From the NCBI GenBank assembly GCA_002316835.1, contig DCEG01000073.1, forward strand, positions 1 to 31,555: a DNA stretch of 31,555 bases, given 5' to 3'. Shown here piece after piece: positions 22,015-30,218 of the stretch. The DNA comes from Bacteroidales bacterium UBA1035 (GTDB lineage: Bacteria; Bacteroidota; Bacteroidia; Bacteroidales; Dysgonomonadaceae). Below the pieces are notes generated by a model, which did no database searches, had not been told where the DNA came from, and saw only the letters and a list, made by a program, of their open reading frames with translations. The number at the start of each line of letters is the position of its first letter. Position 1 is the stretch's first letter. Position numbers and translations under genes: made by a program.

Positions 22015-22059
22015 GCCCCAAGTCAATGCATTCGATTGCATAAAATTTTCAACTTTTTT

Positions 22060-22088
22060 ATATCAGATACCAAAATTTGATATTCAAA
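22060..22088. promoter_or_regulatory. Inverted repeats upstream of the sugar transporter
   Basis: ATATCA (22060-22065) is inverted as TGATAT (22078-22083) over 12 nt, and TTTGA-TAT-TCAAA at 22076-22088 overlaps it. Both lie just upstream of the -7 box at 22095, a plausible regulator site. Neither clearly matches the repeat at 20975-20996. Confidence 0.35.
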
Positions 22089-22094
22089 GCATTG

Positions 22095-22102
22095 TAAATT
22101 TG
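22095..22102 (+). promoter_or_regulatory. -7 box (TAAATTTG) of the sugar transporter-GH13 unit
   Basis: TAAATTTG on the plus strand lies 31 nt before the transporter ATG. Confidence 0.6.
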
Positions 22103-22133
22103 CTTTTTACAAGATAATAAGAAAAACATTAAT

Positions 22134-23654
22134 ATGAAGAAAAGACACCTCTCTTTTTGGGAAATCTGGAACATGAGTTTCGGATTTTTGGGAATACAAT
22201 TCGGTTTTGCACTTCAAAATGCCAATGTCAGCCGTATTTTTGAAACACTTGGCGCCCGCGTGGAAGATATTCCTATTCTCTGGATTGCTGCCCCACTTAC
22301 TGGATTAATCGTCCAACCTATTATTGGTCATTTAAGCGATAAAACCTGGTCAAAATACGGTCGCCGTCGTCCCTATTTTACTATCGGAGCTATTTTTACT
22401 ACACTTGCCCTTTTCATTATGCCCAACTCGCCCGCGCTGTGGATTGCTGCCGGAATGTTGTGGATTATGGATGCATCGATAAATATTTCGATGGAGCCGT
22501 TTCGTGCATTTGTGGGTGACAACCTTCCTTCGGAACAACGAACGATGGGTTTTGCCATGCAAAGCTTTTTTATCGGCACTGGCGCGGTAATCGCATCAGC
22601 ATTGCCTTACATTCTCACCAACTGGTTTGGTGTTCCCAACACTGCTGCCGAAGGCGTGATTCCGCAATCGGTTAAACTTTCGTTTTACATTGGTGGTGTG
22701 GTTTTACTGACATCGGTTCTGTACACGGTTTTTACATCGAAAGAATATTCGCCCGAAGAATTAGCCGCGTTTGAACAGGCGGAAGAAAAAATATCGGGAC
22801 TTAAATCCGAAATAAAACCACCGGTTTCCTCTCATCAGTTTCTTAAAAACGGTTCCATTTGGACAACCGCCGGAATAATTGCGACAGCAATCATCGTTTT
22901 GTCGAGACTCGAAGCACAACTTTACATCGTTTCGGGATTGTTATTGACTTTCGGGATTATTTTGCTTATATCGGGAGCATTAACTAAAAAAGGAAATACG
23001 GAAAATGGTATGGTGGGTATTATGAACGATTTGCTTCGGATGCCGAAAACCATGGGGCAGTTGGCCATCGTGCAGTTTTTCTCCTGGTTGTCGTTTTACG
23101 CCATGTGGATTTACACCACACCCGCTGTTACTCAGCATGTTTTCGGTACAACCGATACCGCTTCGGAACTTTATAATAAAGGCGCCGACTGGGTAGGCGT
23201 TCTGTTCGCTGTTTACAATGCTGTTTCGGCTATTTCGGCGTTTTTACTGCCCGTTATCGCTAAACAAATCGGACGGAGAGCAACACATTCCATTGCATTG
23301 GCAGTGGGCGGAATTTCGTTTATTTCGTTCTTTTTTATCAAAGATCCCAACCTGCTCATTCTTCCGATGATTGGTATCGGATTCACCTGGGGAAGCATCT
23401 TGTCCATGCCGTACGCCATTCTCACCGGAGCACTTCCTGCAGATAAAATGGGGACGTACATGGGAATTTTCAATTTCTTTATCGTGATCCCGCAAATTCT
23501 GGCAGCCAGCATTTTGGGTTTTGTTACCAAAGATATTTTTGGCGGACAGGTTATTTTCACGATGGTACTTGCGGGATGTTCGCTCATTCTCGGTGCTTTG
23601 TCCGTTTTCTTCGTTCAGGACCGGGATGATGTGTTTAAACTCAAAAAATCATAA
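22134..23654 (+). CDS. MFS sugar symporter (SLC45/GPH-like)
   Basis: A 506-residue inner-membrane protein with about 12 hydrophobic helices, twelve being usual for major facilitator proteins. The N-terminus SFWEIWNMSFGFLGIQFGFAL and the loop after helix 2, GHLSDKTWSKYGRRRPYF (about 63-80), are characteristic of proton-coupled disaccharide symporters of the SLC45/sucrose-maltose type and close relatives. A polar stretch of about 25 residues (near 205-235) separates the two halves. It lies 119 bp after the LacI regulator and 7 bp before a GH13 glycosidase lipoprotein, which suggests import of a glucan breakdown product such as maltose or a maltodextrin. Confidence 0.9.
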   Translation: MKKRHLSFWEIWNMSFGFLGIQFGFALQNANVSRIFETLGARVEDIPILWIAAPLTGLIVQPIIGHLSDKTWSKYGRRRPYFTIGAIFTTLALFIMPNSPALWIAAGMLWIMDASINISMEPFRAFVGDNLPSEQRTMGFAMQSFFIGTGAVIASALPYILTNWFGVPNTAAEGVIPQSVKLSFYIGGVVLLTSVLYTVFTSKEYSPEELAAFEQAEEKISGLKSEIKPPVSSHQFLKNGSIWTTAGIIATAIIVLSRLEAQLYIVSGLLLTFGIILLISGALTKKGNTENGMVGIMNDLLRMPKTMGQLAIVQFFSWLSFYAMWIYTTPAVTQHVFGTTDTASELYNKGADWVGVLFAVYNAVSAISAFLLPVIAKQIGRRATHSIALAVGGISFISFFFIKDPNLLILPMIGIGFTWGSILSMPYAILTGALPADKMGTYMGIFNFFIVIPQILAASILGFVTKDIFGGQVIFTMVLAGCSLILGALSVFFVQDRDDVFKLKKS

Positions 23655-23661
23655 CTAAATA

Positions 23662-25017
23662 ATGAAAAAACTATTTCTATTACTTTTTGTTACCACGATT
23701 TTGTTTTCTTGTGGAAACAATAACAAAAAACAAACAGAAACTCAAACGGCTGTTGGTATTCATCCCGAATGGGTTTACGATGCCACCATTTACGAAGTAA
23801 ACACACGGCAATTCACACCCGAGGGAACGTTTAACGCTTTTGCCACGCATTTACCGCGTTTGAAAGAGCTTGGCGTGGATATTTTGTGGTTTATGCCCAT
23901 TCAAACCATCGGCGAGAAAGACAGAAAAGGGACGCTGGGAAGTTATTATTCCATAAATAATTACAAGGAGGTGAACAGCGAATTCGGTTCGTTGGACGAT
24001 TTCAGAAATGTAGTGAAAAAGGCTCACGACTTGGGTTTGAAGGTGATTTTGGACTGGGTACCCAATCATACCTCGCGTGACCATGCCTGGACAACAGAAC
24101 ATCCCGATTGGTACAGATTAGACAGTTTGGGTAATCCGATAGTTATGTACGACTGGACGGACATTGCTCCTTTGTATTACGAAAAACCCGATATGCGCTC
24201 GGCAATGCTCGATGCAATGATGTTCTGGATTCGTGAAGCCGATATTGACGGTTTTCGTTGTGACGTGGCTTATGAAGTGCCGACTGATTTCTGGAAGACC
24301 GCGAAAGATTCGCTTGTTGCTGTAAAATCGGATATTTTTATGCTGGCCGAGGCCGAAAAGCCGGAGTTAAACGAATCGGCTTTCGATGCGTTTTACGCGT
24401 GGGATTTCCACCATAAAATGAATATGTTGGCACAGGGTAAAGAAAATGTGGACTCTCTTCGCTTATCGCTGAAACGACTAAACGATAATTTTTCGTCCAA
24501 TGCCATTCCGATGTTTTTTACCTCGAATCACGATGAAAATTCGTGGAACGGAACCGAATTCGAACGAATGGGTGATGCCGTCAAAACATTTGCTGTTCTT
24601 ACTTATATGCTTCCCGGAATGCCGTTGACTTACAGTGGTCAGGAAGTAGGTTTAAACCGCCGATTGGCGTTTTTTGAAAAAGACAGCATCGATTGGATGG
24701 ACAAAGGTGGCTTCACCGATTTGTATAAGTCGCTTAACACCCTTAAAAAGAAAAATAAAGGATTGCTTTCGCAAGAAAGAGACGGAAAAATGACCGAAAT
24801 AGCAAACGATAAACCCGAAAGTGTTTTCTCGTTCAAGCGTGTGAACGAAGGTGACGAAATCGTTTGTGTTTTTAATCTCAGCAAGGATGCGGTAAAAGTT
24901 GTTTTCAACGAAGAAATCCCAAGTGCAGGCTTTACCGTTTTCCCGAATGCCGAAACTGCAACTTCCGTTAAAGAACTGGATTTAAAACCTTGGGAATACA
25001 AGGTGTTTTATAAATAA
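23662..25017 (+). CDS. GH13 alpha-amylase family lipoprotein
   Basis: A 451-residue protein. The signal peptide has a lipobox (LFSC, Cys17), giving a lipid-anchored enzyme; the sequence after Cys (GNNNKKQTE) does not show the acidic surface-export pattern, so a periplasmic location is likely. The GH13 barrel starts with WVYDATIYEVNTRQFTPEG. Catalytic residues are the nucleophile Asp201 (GFRCDVAYE), the acid Glu230 (MLAEAEKP) and Asp291 (FTSNHDENSW); VILDWVPNHTSRDH is the first conserved region. A short beta domain ends the chain. It acts on alpha-glucans or maltooligosaccharides, and the exact specificity is unknown. It is the last gene of the unit with the sugar transporter. Confidence 0.95.
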   Translation: MKKLFLLLFVTTILFSCGNNNKKQTETQTAVGIHPEWVYDATIYEVNTRQFTPEGTFNAFATHLPRLKELGVDILWFMPIQTIGEKDRKGTLGSYYSINNYKEVNSEFGSLDDFRNVVKKAHDLGLKVILDWVPNHTSRDHAWTTEHPDWYRLDSLGNPIVMYDWTDIAPLYYEKPDMRSAMLDAMMFWIREADIDGFRCDVAYEVPTDFWKTAKDSLVAVKSDIFMLAEAEKPELNESAFDAFYAWDFHHKMNMLAQGKENVDSLRLSLKRLNDNFSSNAIPMFFTSNHDENSWNGTEFERMGDAVKTFAVLTYMLPGMPLTYSGQEVGLNRRLAFFEKDSIDWMDKGGFTDLYKSLNTLKKKNKGLLSQERDGKMTEIANDKPESVFSFKRVNEGDEIVCVFNLSKDAVKVVFNEEIPSAGFTVFPNAETATSVKELDLKPWEYKVFYK

Positions 25018-25038
25018 GAGTAGAGATGTTAACTGGTG

Positions 25039-25075
25039 AAAAAGGCTTTCGATAACCGGAAGCCTTTTCTTTTTA
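25039..25075. terminator. Bidirectional terminator between GH13 and amidase
   Basis: AAAAGGCTT (25040-25048) pairs with AAGCCTTTT (25060-25068), with T-rich sequence after it on the plus strand and A-rich sequence before it. It serves the two convergent genes. Confidence 0.85.
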
Positions 25076-26656
25076 TTCGCCTGTTTTAAACTCCGGTTTT
25101 TTTCGGTGTTGTGTTCCTTGTTCAAATGAATAAGCCATTTCGATAAGCAACGGTTCACTCCACGCTTTTCCGTAAAACGTGATATTAACCGGAAGCCCGG
25201 CAATAAAACCCATCGGCAGGCTGATGGCGGGGTAACCCGCAATTGCCGCAGGCGAACTTGAAGAGATACCAAAATTATCACCGTTCACCAAATCGGTTTT
25301 CCAGGCAGGTGAACCTGTAGGAGCGATAATAGCATCGAGCTTGTGTTCATTCATTATTCTGTTGATTCCGTTGTCGCGAGCGCCTTTCAGCATATCGTTC
25401 AGCATTTTTTTATACTCATCAGATTCAACCGAACCTTTTTCCTGAGCCAGTTCAAATAACTTATGATCGAACCACTCCATTTCAATGCTATCAGCCGATT
25501 GCAGTTTAATCAGTTCTTCCACATTTTTTACTACAACGTTTTCGCCCAGTGAAGCAAAATACTTGTTCAATCCATCTTTGAACTCATAGAGCATTATATC
25601 AAACTCCATTCTTTCGACTTCAGGAGTGATTATGTTTTTTATTTCGATAACTTCCGCACCACTTTTTTTAATAAACTCAACGGCTTCCAGCATCACCTTG
25701 TCGATATGGTAGTTTCTGCCAATCAGTGTTTTATCGAATCCGATACGCTTTCCTTTTAAACCGTCAGTTTTGAGAAAAGAAGTGTAATCCGTGAGGCTTT
25801 TCCCTTGCGAATTGATTGTTTTTGAATCCGAATTGTCAACACCTGTCATTACACCTAAACAAATCGTAGCATCGCGCACCGTTCTTGCCATCGGGCCGGG
25901 AGTGTCTTGTGTAAAAGAAATGGGAATAATTCCCGTTCGGCTCAAAAGACCGACTGTGGGTTTTATGCCCACGATACCGTTGTTATTCGCCGGACAAACG
26001 ATGGAGCCGTCTGTTTCCGTGCCGATGGCAACAACGGTGAGATTTGCCGAAACAGCAACTCCTGAACCGGAACTCGACCCGCACGGATTTCGGGTAAGGT
26101 CATACGGGTTTTTAGTTTGTCCGCCCAACGCGCTCCATCCGCTGGACGAATAGCTGCTGTGAAAGTTTGCCCACTCGCTCAGATTCGTTTTCCCGATAAT
26201 CACCGCTCCCGCTTCACGGAGTTTTTCTGTTACCCGTGCATCTTGCAGCGGGAAAGAATTCTTCATAATGATGGAGCCGGCTGTATTTGGCATCTTGTCG
26301 TGGGTATCGATGTTGTCTTTCAACAACACCGGAATCCCGTGCATCGCACCCCGGGATTTTCCCTGATTCAATTCCTCATCAAGGCGTGCTGCAATTTCCA
26401 ACGCATCGGGATTAATCGTAATTACCGAGTTCAGTTTTGGGCCATTGGCATCAATTTCTTCAATTCGATCCAAATAGGCTTGAGTGATCTCCACGATTGT
26501 GAACTTTCCGGTTTTGTATCCTTCCTGAAGTTCAGCAATAGTGATTTCTTCCAAATCGATTTTAGATTTTTTTTCCATCGACTCATTGCAACCAATGAAT
26601 CCAAGAAATAAAAAGCAGAAAAGAACGTTTTTCAAGCAAAAGTTAAGTGTTTTCAT
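25073..26656 (-). CDS. Amidase signature family lipoprotein
   Basis: A 527-residue protein. The signal peptide has a lipobox (FIGC, Cys23), so the enzyme is envelope-anchored, unlike the soluble GatA-type amidases. The amidase signature domain carries the Ser-cisSer-Lys triad: Lys113 in VLLKDNIDT, the serine-rich loop CGSSSGSG (192-199, cis-Ser near 195), and the nucleophile Ser218 in TETDGSIVCPA. Similar lipoprotein amidases in Bacteroidota are annotated as amidases of unknown substrate. The in-frame ATG at 26680 lies upstream but inside the promoter, so 26656 is the chosen start. It is convergent with the GH13 gene and divergent from the gene at 26763. Confidence 0.93.
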   Translation of the reverse strand: MKTLNFCLKNVLFCFLFLGFIGCNESMEKKSKIDLEEITIAELQEGYKTGKFTIVEITQAYLDRIEEIDANGPKLNSVITINPDALEIAARLDEELNQGKSRGAMHGIPVLLKDNIDTHDKMPNTAGSIIMKNSFPLQDARVTEKLREAGAVIIGKTNLSEWANFHSSYSSSGWSALGGQTKNPYDLTRNPCGSSSGSGVAVSANLTVVAIGTETDGSIVCPANNNGIVGIKPTVGLLSRTGIIPISFTQDTPGPMARTVRDATICLGVMTGVDNSDSKTINSQGKSLTDYTSFLKTDGLKGKRIGFDKTLIGRNYHIDKVMLEAVEFIKKSGAEVIEIKNIITPEVERMEFDIMLYEFKDGLNKYFASLGENVVVKNVEELIKLQSADSIEMEWFDHKLFELAQEKGSVESDEYKKMLNDMLKGARDNGINRIMNEHKLDAIIAPTGSPAWKTDLVNGDNFGISSSSPAAIAGYPAISLPMGFIAGLPVNITFYGKAWSEPLLIEMAYSFEQGTQHRKKPEFKTGE

Positions 26657-26677
26657 AACGGATATTTTTTCTTTCGT

Positions 26678-26685
26678 CAAAGATA
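26678..26685 (-). promoter_or_regulatory. -7 box (TATCTTTG) of the amidase gene
   Basis: The minus strand reads TATCTTTG 21 nt upstream of the ATG at 26656, supporting that start. Confidence 0.65.
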
Positions 26686-26762
26686 GTTTTTTTATGAATC
26701 GTGAACAAACGTGTAGAAATTATAGTTTTATAAGTAATAAGAACAATTTAAATCAGAGCTAT

Positions 26763-27191
26763 ATGTGGAAAAGATTAGTTGCAGGATTTGGCGGAGCAGT
26801 TGCTCTTAGTGCCCTCCATAAATACGTGAAACGGCATTTCGATGAGGTGCCGGAGTTCAGCGAAATGGGAGAACAGGTTATCGATAAATCGCTGGATGCA
26901 GTGAATTTGCAGGTCAAAGACCACGATAAGCTTTACAATGCCACCGTGGCAGGAGACATTCTTACCAACGGAATTTATTACGCGCTCACTCCTTTTAAAA
27001 TGAGTACGCTTGTCGGGGCATTAGGCGGATGGGGAGCAATGGCACTTCCCAAACAGCTAGGACTGGATAATCGACCCATTGCCGGCACGGACAAAAAGAA
27101 AATGATAACCATCGGTTATTACGTGTTTGGCGCCATGGTTGCGGCGGGCATTTATAAGGTTTTAACCCTGAATGAAAGGAAAGAAGAGTGA
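26763..27191 (+). CDS. Membrane-associated protein of unknown function
   Basis: A 142-residue protein. The in-frame reading continues upstream to 26541, but those codons overlap the amidase gene and its promoter, so the ATG at 26763 is chosen (MWKRLVAGFGGAVAL). It has three hydrophobic stretches, about 5-20, 82-98 and 117-135, with charged loops between (EVPEFSEMGEQVIDKSLDA). Glycine-rich segments such as LVGALGGWGAMALPK suggest membrane helices. I recognise no family. A hairpin followed by seven T ends the gene's transcript region at 27232-27268. Its expression signal is unclear, since no -7 box is seen. Confidence 0.65.
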   Translation: MWKRLVAGFGGAVALSALHKYVKRHFDEVPEFSEMGEQVIDKSLDAVNLQVKDHDKLYNATVAGDILTNGIYYALTPFKMSTLVGALGGWGAMALPKQLGLDNRPIAGTDKKKMITIGYYVFGAMVAAGIYKVLTLNERKEE

Positions 27192-27231
27192 AGTTTATCA
27201 ACTAAAACTTAGATTGAAGTTTAGTATAATC

Positions 27232-27268
27232 AAGGCACATTTTTACGTAAATTTGTGCCTTAATTTTT
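27232..27268 (+). terminator. Near-perfect palindrome with T-run, doubling as promoter region
   Basis: AAGGCACA (27232-27239) pairs exactly with TGTGCCTT (27254-27261), and the inner ten bases TTTACGTAAA (27242-27251) are self-complementary, giving 26 of 30 symmetric positions; AA plus seven T follow. It could end transcription of the gene at 26763-27191. The -7 box of the next gene lies inside the palindrome. Confidence 0.7.
27248..27255 (+). promoter_or_regulatory. -7 box (TAAATTTG) of the MFS gene
   Basis: TAAATTTG lies 31 nt before the ATG of the MFS gene, within the palindrome at 27232-27261. A terminator and promoter share the same bases. Confidence 0.6.
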
Positions 27269-27286
27269 TTATGCATTACTACACTT

Positions 27287-28507
27287 ATGCCTCAAGAAAC
27301 AACGGCACAAAAAAAGATTTTCGGCTTTTCATCCAATGTGTTTTACACGGGGATAGTCAGTTTTTTGACGGACACATCAACCAAGATGGTTTATTCCGTC
27401 ATGCCGATGTTTTTAATGTCCATTGGTGCATCAAAAACCAGTTTATCGTTGATTGAAGGAGTTGCGGAAAGTACGGCATCCTTGCTGAAAGCGTTTTCGG
27501 GATATTGGAGCGATAAAATAGGCAAAAACAAGCCTTTTATGACAATTGGTTACGGAATTTCTGCACTCGTAATGCCGCTTTACGCAACGGTTGCAACACC
27601 TTTGCAGATGTTATTTTATCGTTTTGCCGAGCGTGTTGGAAAAGGAATTCGCACCGCTCCACGTGATAGCCTGGTGGCCGGCTCGGTTGAACAAAACGAG
27701 ACAGGAAAAAGTTTTGGGCTACACAAAGCGATGGATAACAGCGGAGCTATTCTTGGGCCCTTGCTCGCTTTTTTCATTCTTTCCCTGAAACCGGATAGCT
27801 TTCGATTTATTTTTCTGCTTGCGGCCATACCTGGGTTGTTGGGTATTATTGTGCTGATTTTCGGAATAAAAGAGGCTAAAAACAAGAAAGAAAGTTTGTT
27901 ACAGAAATTCGAATTTCGGGATTTTCCGAAACGGTTTTATCTGTTTCTTGCTATAATATTTATTTTTACGTTGGGAAATTCCACGGATGCACTATTAATC
28001 ATAAAAGCCAACGAAGTGGGCGTTAAAGTTGCTTTCATTCCGCTGGTTTACCTGATTTCGAGTGTTGTTTCCGTGGCATTGGCTGTCCCGTTTGGTTCAT
28101 TATCCGATAGAATAGGGCGTGAGAAACTGCTTATTGCCGGCTTTTTAATTTATGCCGTGGTTTATTTCGAATTTGGATTTACGGGAAACATCCACATCAT
28201 TGTCGCGTTGTTTGCACTCTATGGCGTATATTCCGCATTAACCGACGGCGTACAAAAAGCGCTTGTTTCGGATTTAGCAGATAAAAACAAAAAAGGCACA
28301 GGATTGGGAATGTATAACGCTTTGCTCGGGATTACGTTGTTGCCTGCAAGCTTGATAGCGGGATTACTCTATGATAAAATTAACTCAAGCGTGCCGTTTT
28401 ATTTTGGAGCGGTTACTGCTGTTTTGTCTGCCATATTAATGTTGGTTTTTGTTATTACAAAGCCAAAAAAGAGAGCGAAGCCTAAGCTTTACTCTCTCTT
28501 CACATAA
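27287..28507 (+). CDS. MFS transporter of unknown substrate
   Basis: A 406-residue protein with about 12 transmembrane helices. The N-terminal half has FLTDTSTKMVYSVMPMFL and the loop DKIGKNKPFMTIGYG after helix 2; the central SDRIGREKLLIAGFL (about 287-300) is the equivalent motif in the second half. The conserved ERVGKGIRTAPRDSLVA (about 114-130) is typical of drug/metabolite efflux-type MFS proteins found in many Bacteroidota and Proteobacteria. Substrate and direction cannot be told. The 3' end of the gene holds the terminator of the convergent hbd unit, 13 bp away. Confidence 0.88.
   Translation: MPQETTAQKKIFGFSSNVFYTGIVSFLTDTSTKMVYSVMPMFLMSIGASKTSLSLIEGVAESTASLLKAFSGYWSDKIGKNKPFMTIGYGISALVMPLYATVATPLQMLFYRFAERVGKGIRTAPRDSLVAGSVEQNETGKSFGLHKAMDNSGAILGPLLAFFILSLKPDSFRFIFLLAAIPGLLGIIVLIFGIKEAKNKKESLLQKFEFRDFPKRFYLFLAIIFIFTLGNSTDALLIIKANEVGVKVAFIPLVYLISSVVSVALAVPFGSLSDRIGREKLLIAGFLIYAVVYFEFGFTGNIHIIVALFALYGVYSALTDGVQKALVSDLADKNKKGTGLGMYNALLGITLLPASLIAGLLYDKINSSVPFYFGAVTAVLSAILMLVFVITKPKKRAKPKLYSLFT
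28464..28501 (-). terminator. Intrinsic terminator of the thl-crt-hbd unit
   Basis: On the minus strand AAGAGAG...CTCTCTT with an inner AAGC/GCTT pairing forms a hairpin, followed by a T-run. The whole element lies inside the last codons of the MFS gene on the other strand. Confidence 0.7.
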
Positions 28508-28519
28508 AAACTCTACTAT

Positions 28520-29365
28520 TTATTTCCGGTAATCGTAAAATCCGATTCCGGTTTTTCGTCCTAATAGATTGGCACGAACCATTTTGCGAAGCAATGGATG
28601 CGGACGATATTTGTCGTCGCCAAACTCGTGATGCAGCACTTCGATAATGGCGAGGCAAACATCCAAGCCAACTAAATCGGCCAATGCGAGCGGACCAATG
28701 GGGTGTCCCGCGCCCAATTTCATGGCTTCGTCAATCTCTTCTTTCGATGCCACGCCGTCGGCAAACGCGCCGATTCCTTCGTTAATCATGGGGATGAGCA
28801 GGCGGTTTACCAAAAATCCGGGTGCTTCGGTTACTTGCACAGGCACTTTACCAATTTTTTTGGCGATGCCCGAAACGCAATCGTAAACACTATCGGATGT
28901 GAGTTGTCCCCTGATTACTTCCACCAATTTCAACACCGGAACGGGATTGAAAAAGTGTATCCCGATTACTTTTTCGGGGCGTTTTGTAGCTGCCGCTATT
29001 TCGGTAATGGAAAGCGACGAGGAGTTGGTTGCCAAAATACAATCGGCGTTGCAAGCCTCGTCCAATTCGCGAAACACGCGCTTTTTCAACTCCATATTTT
29101 CGGCAATGGCTTCCACTACCAATCCGGCATCTTTGATGTCGTCGTACGACAAAGTAGTGGCAATGCGACCCAAAATTTGCTCTTTTTTGTCGGCTGTCAT
29201 TTTCTCTTTTGCCACAACACGTGCCAAACTTTTATCTATATTTTGTACTGCCCGTTGCAGCAGCTCGTCCGACAGGTCTTTCATTACCACATCGTATCCG
29301 CCTTGCGCGAATGCTTGTGCAATACCGTTGCCCATCGTGCCGGTTCCAATAATTGCTATTTTCAT
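28520..29365 (-). CDS. hbd: 3-hydroxybutyryl-CoA dehydrogenase
   Basis: A 281-residue NAD(P)-dependent enzyme that interconverts acetoacetyl-CoA and 3-hydroxybutyryl-CoA. The N-terminal Rossmann fold starts IIGTGTMGNGIAQAFAQGGYDV with GTGTMG (7-12). The signature IGIHFFNPVPVLKLVEVIRG (about 140-159) carries the catalytic His, and the C-terminal helical domain (about 185-281) has PGFLVNRLLIPMINE and GAGHPIGPLALADLVGLD. The length is that of short Hbd proteins without a fused hydratase. It lies 2 bp after the crotonase gene and is the last of the three-gene unit. Its terminator is inside the MFS gene. Confidence 0.96.
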   Translation of the reverse strand: MKIAIIGTGTMGNGIAQAFAQGGYDVVMKDLSDELLQRAVQNIDKSLARVVAKEKMTADKKEQILGRIATTLSYDDIKDAGLVVEAIAENMELKKRVFRELDEACNADCILATNSSSLSITEIAAATKRPEKVIGIHFFNPVPVLKLVEVIRGQLTSDSVYDCVSGIAKKIGKVPVQVTEAPGFLVNRLLIPMINEGIGAFADGVASKEEIDEAMKLGAGHPIGPLALADLVGLDVCLAIIEVLHHEFGDDKYRPHPLLRKMVRANLLGRKTGIGFYDYRK

Positions 29366-29367
29366 AT

Positions 29368-30147
29368 TTATCTCCCTTTAAATTCCGTTTTTTCTTTCTT
29401 CAAAAAAGCGTTCATTCCGTTTTTTTGGTCTTCGGTTTCAAAACATTGTGCAAAGAGTTCTACTTCGTAGTCGATACCTTTATCGATGCTCATATCCCAA
29501 CCGTTGTTGATGGCTTCTTTCGATTTTTGCACGGCGATGGGTGCTTGTTTGGCAATGTCTGCCGCCATGGCCAGTACTTTGTCCATCAGCACTTCCGGTT
29601 CAACCACCTGATTTACCAATCCGATTGCCAACGCTTCATCGGCAGCGATAACTTTTCCGGTAAAAATCAGCTCTTTTGCTTTCGCAAACCCGATAAGGCG
29701 AGCCATGCGTTGCGTTCCCGAAAATCCGGGCGCGATGCCCAAACCCACTTCGGGCTGCCCGAATTTCGCTTTTTCCGATGCAATGCGGATATCGCACGCC
29801 ATTGCCAACTCGCTTCCGCCACCCAGCGCAAAACCGTTTACGGCAGCGATAACCGGTTGCGGACAAGTCTCTATTTTACGGAAAACCGATGCGCCTTTCG
29901 CACCAAAAACTTTGGCTTGGTCGTAATTTAAACCGGACATCTCTTGGATATTGGCTCCGGCTACAAATGCGCGCTCGGCTCCGGTAAGGATGATGACACG
30001 AACTTCGGCATCGCTTGCCAACATATCAAAGGCCGCGCCCAACTCTTCCAACAGTTTGCTGTTGAGTGCATTCAGCGTTTTCGGTTCGTTGATGGTAACC
30101 GTGGCGATGTGATTCTCTTTTTGAATGATTATTTTTTGTTCTTCCAT
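29368..30147 (-). CDS. crt: Enoyl-CoA hydratase / crotonase
   Basis: A 259-residue crotonase-superfamily protein that reversibly hydrates crotonyl-CoA to 3-hydroxybutyryl-CoA. The two catalytic glutamates are in place: Glu113 (GGGSELAMACD) and Glu133 (FGQPEVGLGI). The CoA oxyanion loop AFVAGANIQEM lies near 60-70. It is the middle gene of the unit, between thiolase (95 bp upstream) and hbd (2 bp downstream). The gap to thl contains two palindromes. The gene symbol reflects its context with hbd and thl; chain-length specificity cannot be read. Confidence 0.95.
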   Translation of the reverse strand: MEEQKIIIQKENHIATVTINEPKTLNALNSKLLEELGAAFDMLASDAEVRVIILTGAERAFVAGANIQEMSGLNYDQAKVFGAKGASVFRKIETCPQPVIAAVNGFALGGGSELAMACDIRIASEKAKFGQPEVGLGIAPGFSGTQRMARLIGFAKAKELIFTGKVIAADEALAIGLVNQVVEPEVLMDKVLAMAADIAKQAPIAVQKSKEAINNGWDMSIDKGIDYEVELFAQCFETEDQKNGMNAFLKKEKTEFKGR

Positions 30148-30175
30148 AAGTTCTTTGTATTACTTTTTGTGAAAT

Positions 30176-30206
30176 AGCGCAATGCGGTTTGAGACTGCAT
30201 TGCGCT
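30176..30206. repeat. Strong hairpin in the thl-crt gap
   Basis: AGCGCAATGCGGT (30176-30188) pairs with ACTGCATTGCGCT (30194-30206), 13 pairs including one wobble, with a 5-nt loop. On the minus transcript no T-run follows it, so it looks like a processing, stability or repeat element more than a terminator. Confidence 0.75.
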
Positions 30207-30218
30207 TTATTTGATTAA

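Noticed and set aside
21001..25017. Calling the LacI-transporter-GH13 genes a polysaccharide utilisation locus
   Set aside because: No SusC/SusD-like genes are present, so the definition is not met.
28703..29470. Long plus-strand open frame opposite hbd and crt
   Set aside because: Shadow of high-GC codons in the real genes on the other strand; no recognisable protein features. The same applies to 30332-31003 opposite thl and 8238-8891 opposite the sigma gene.
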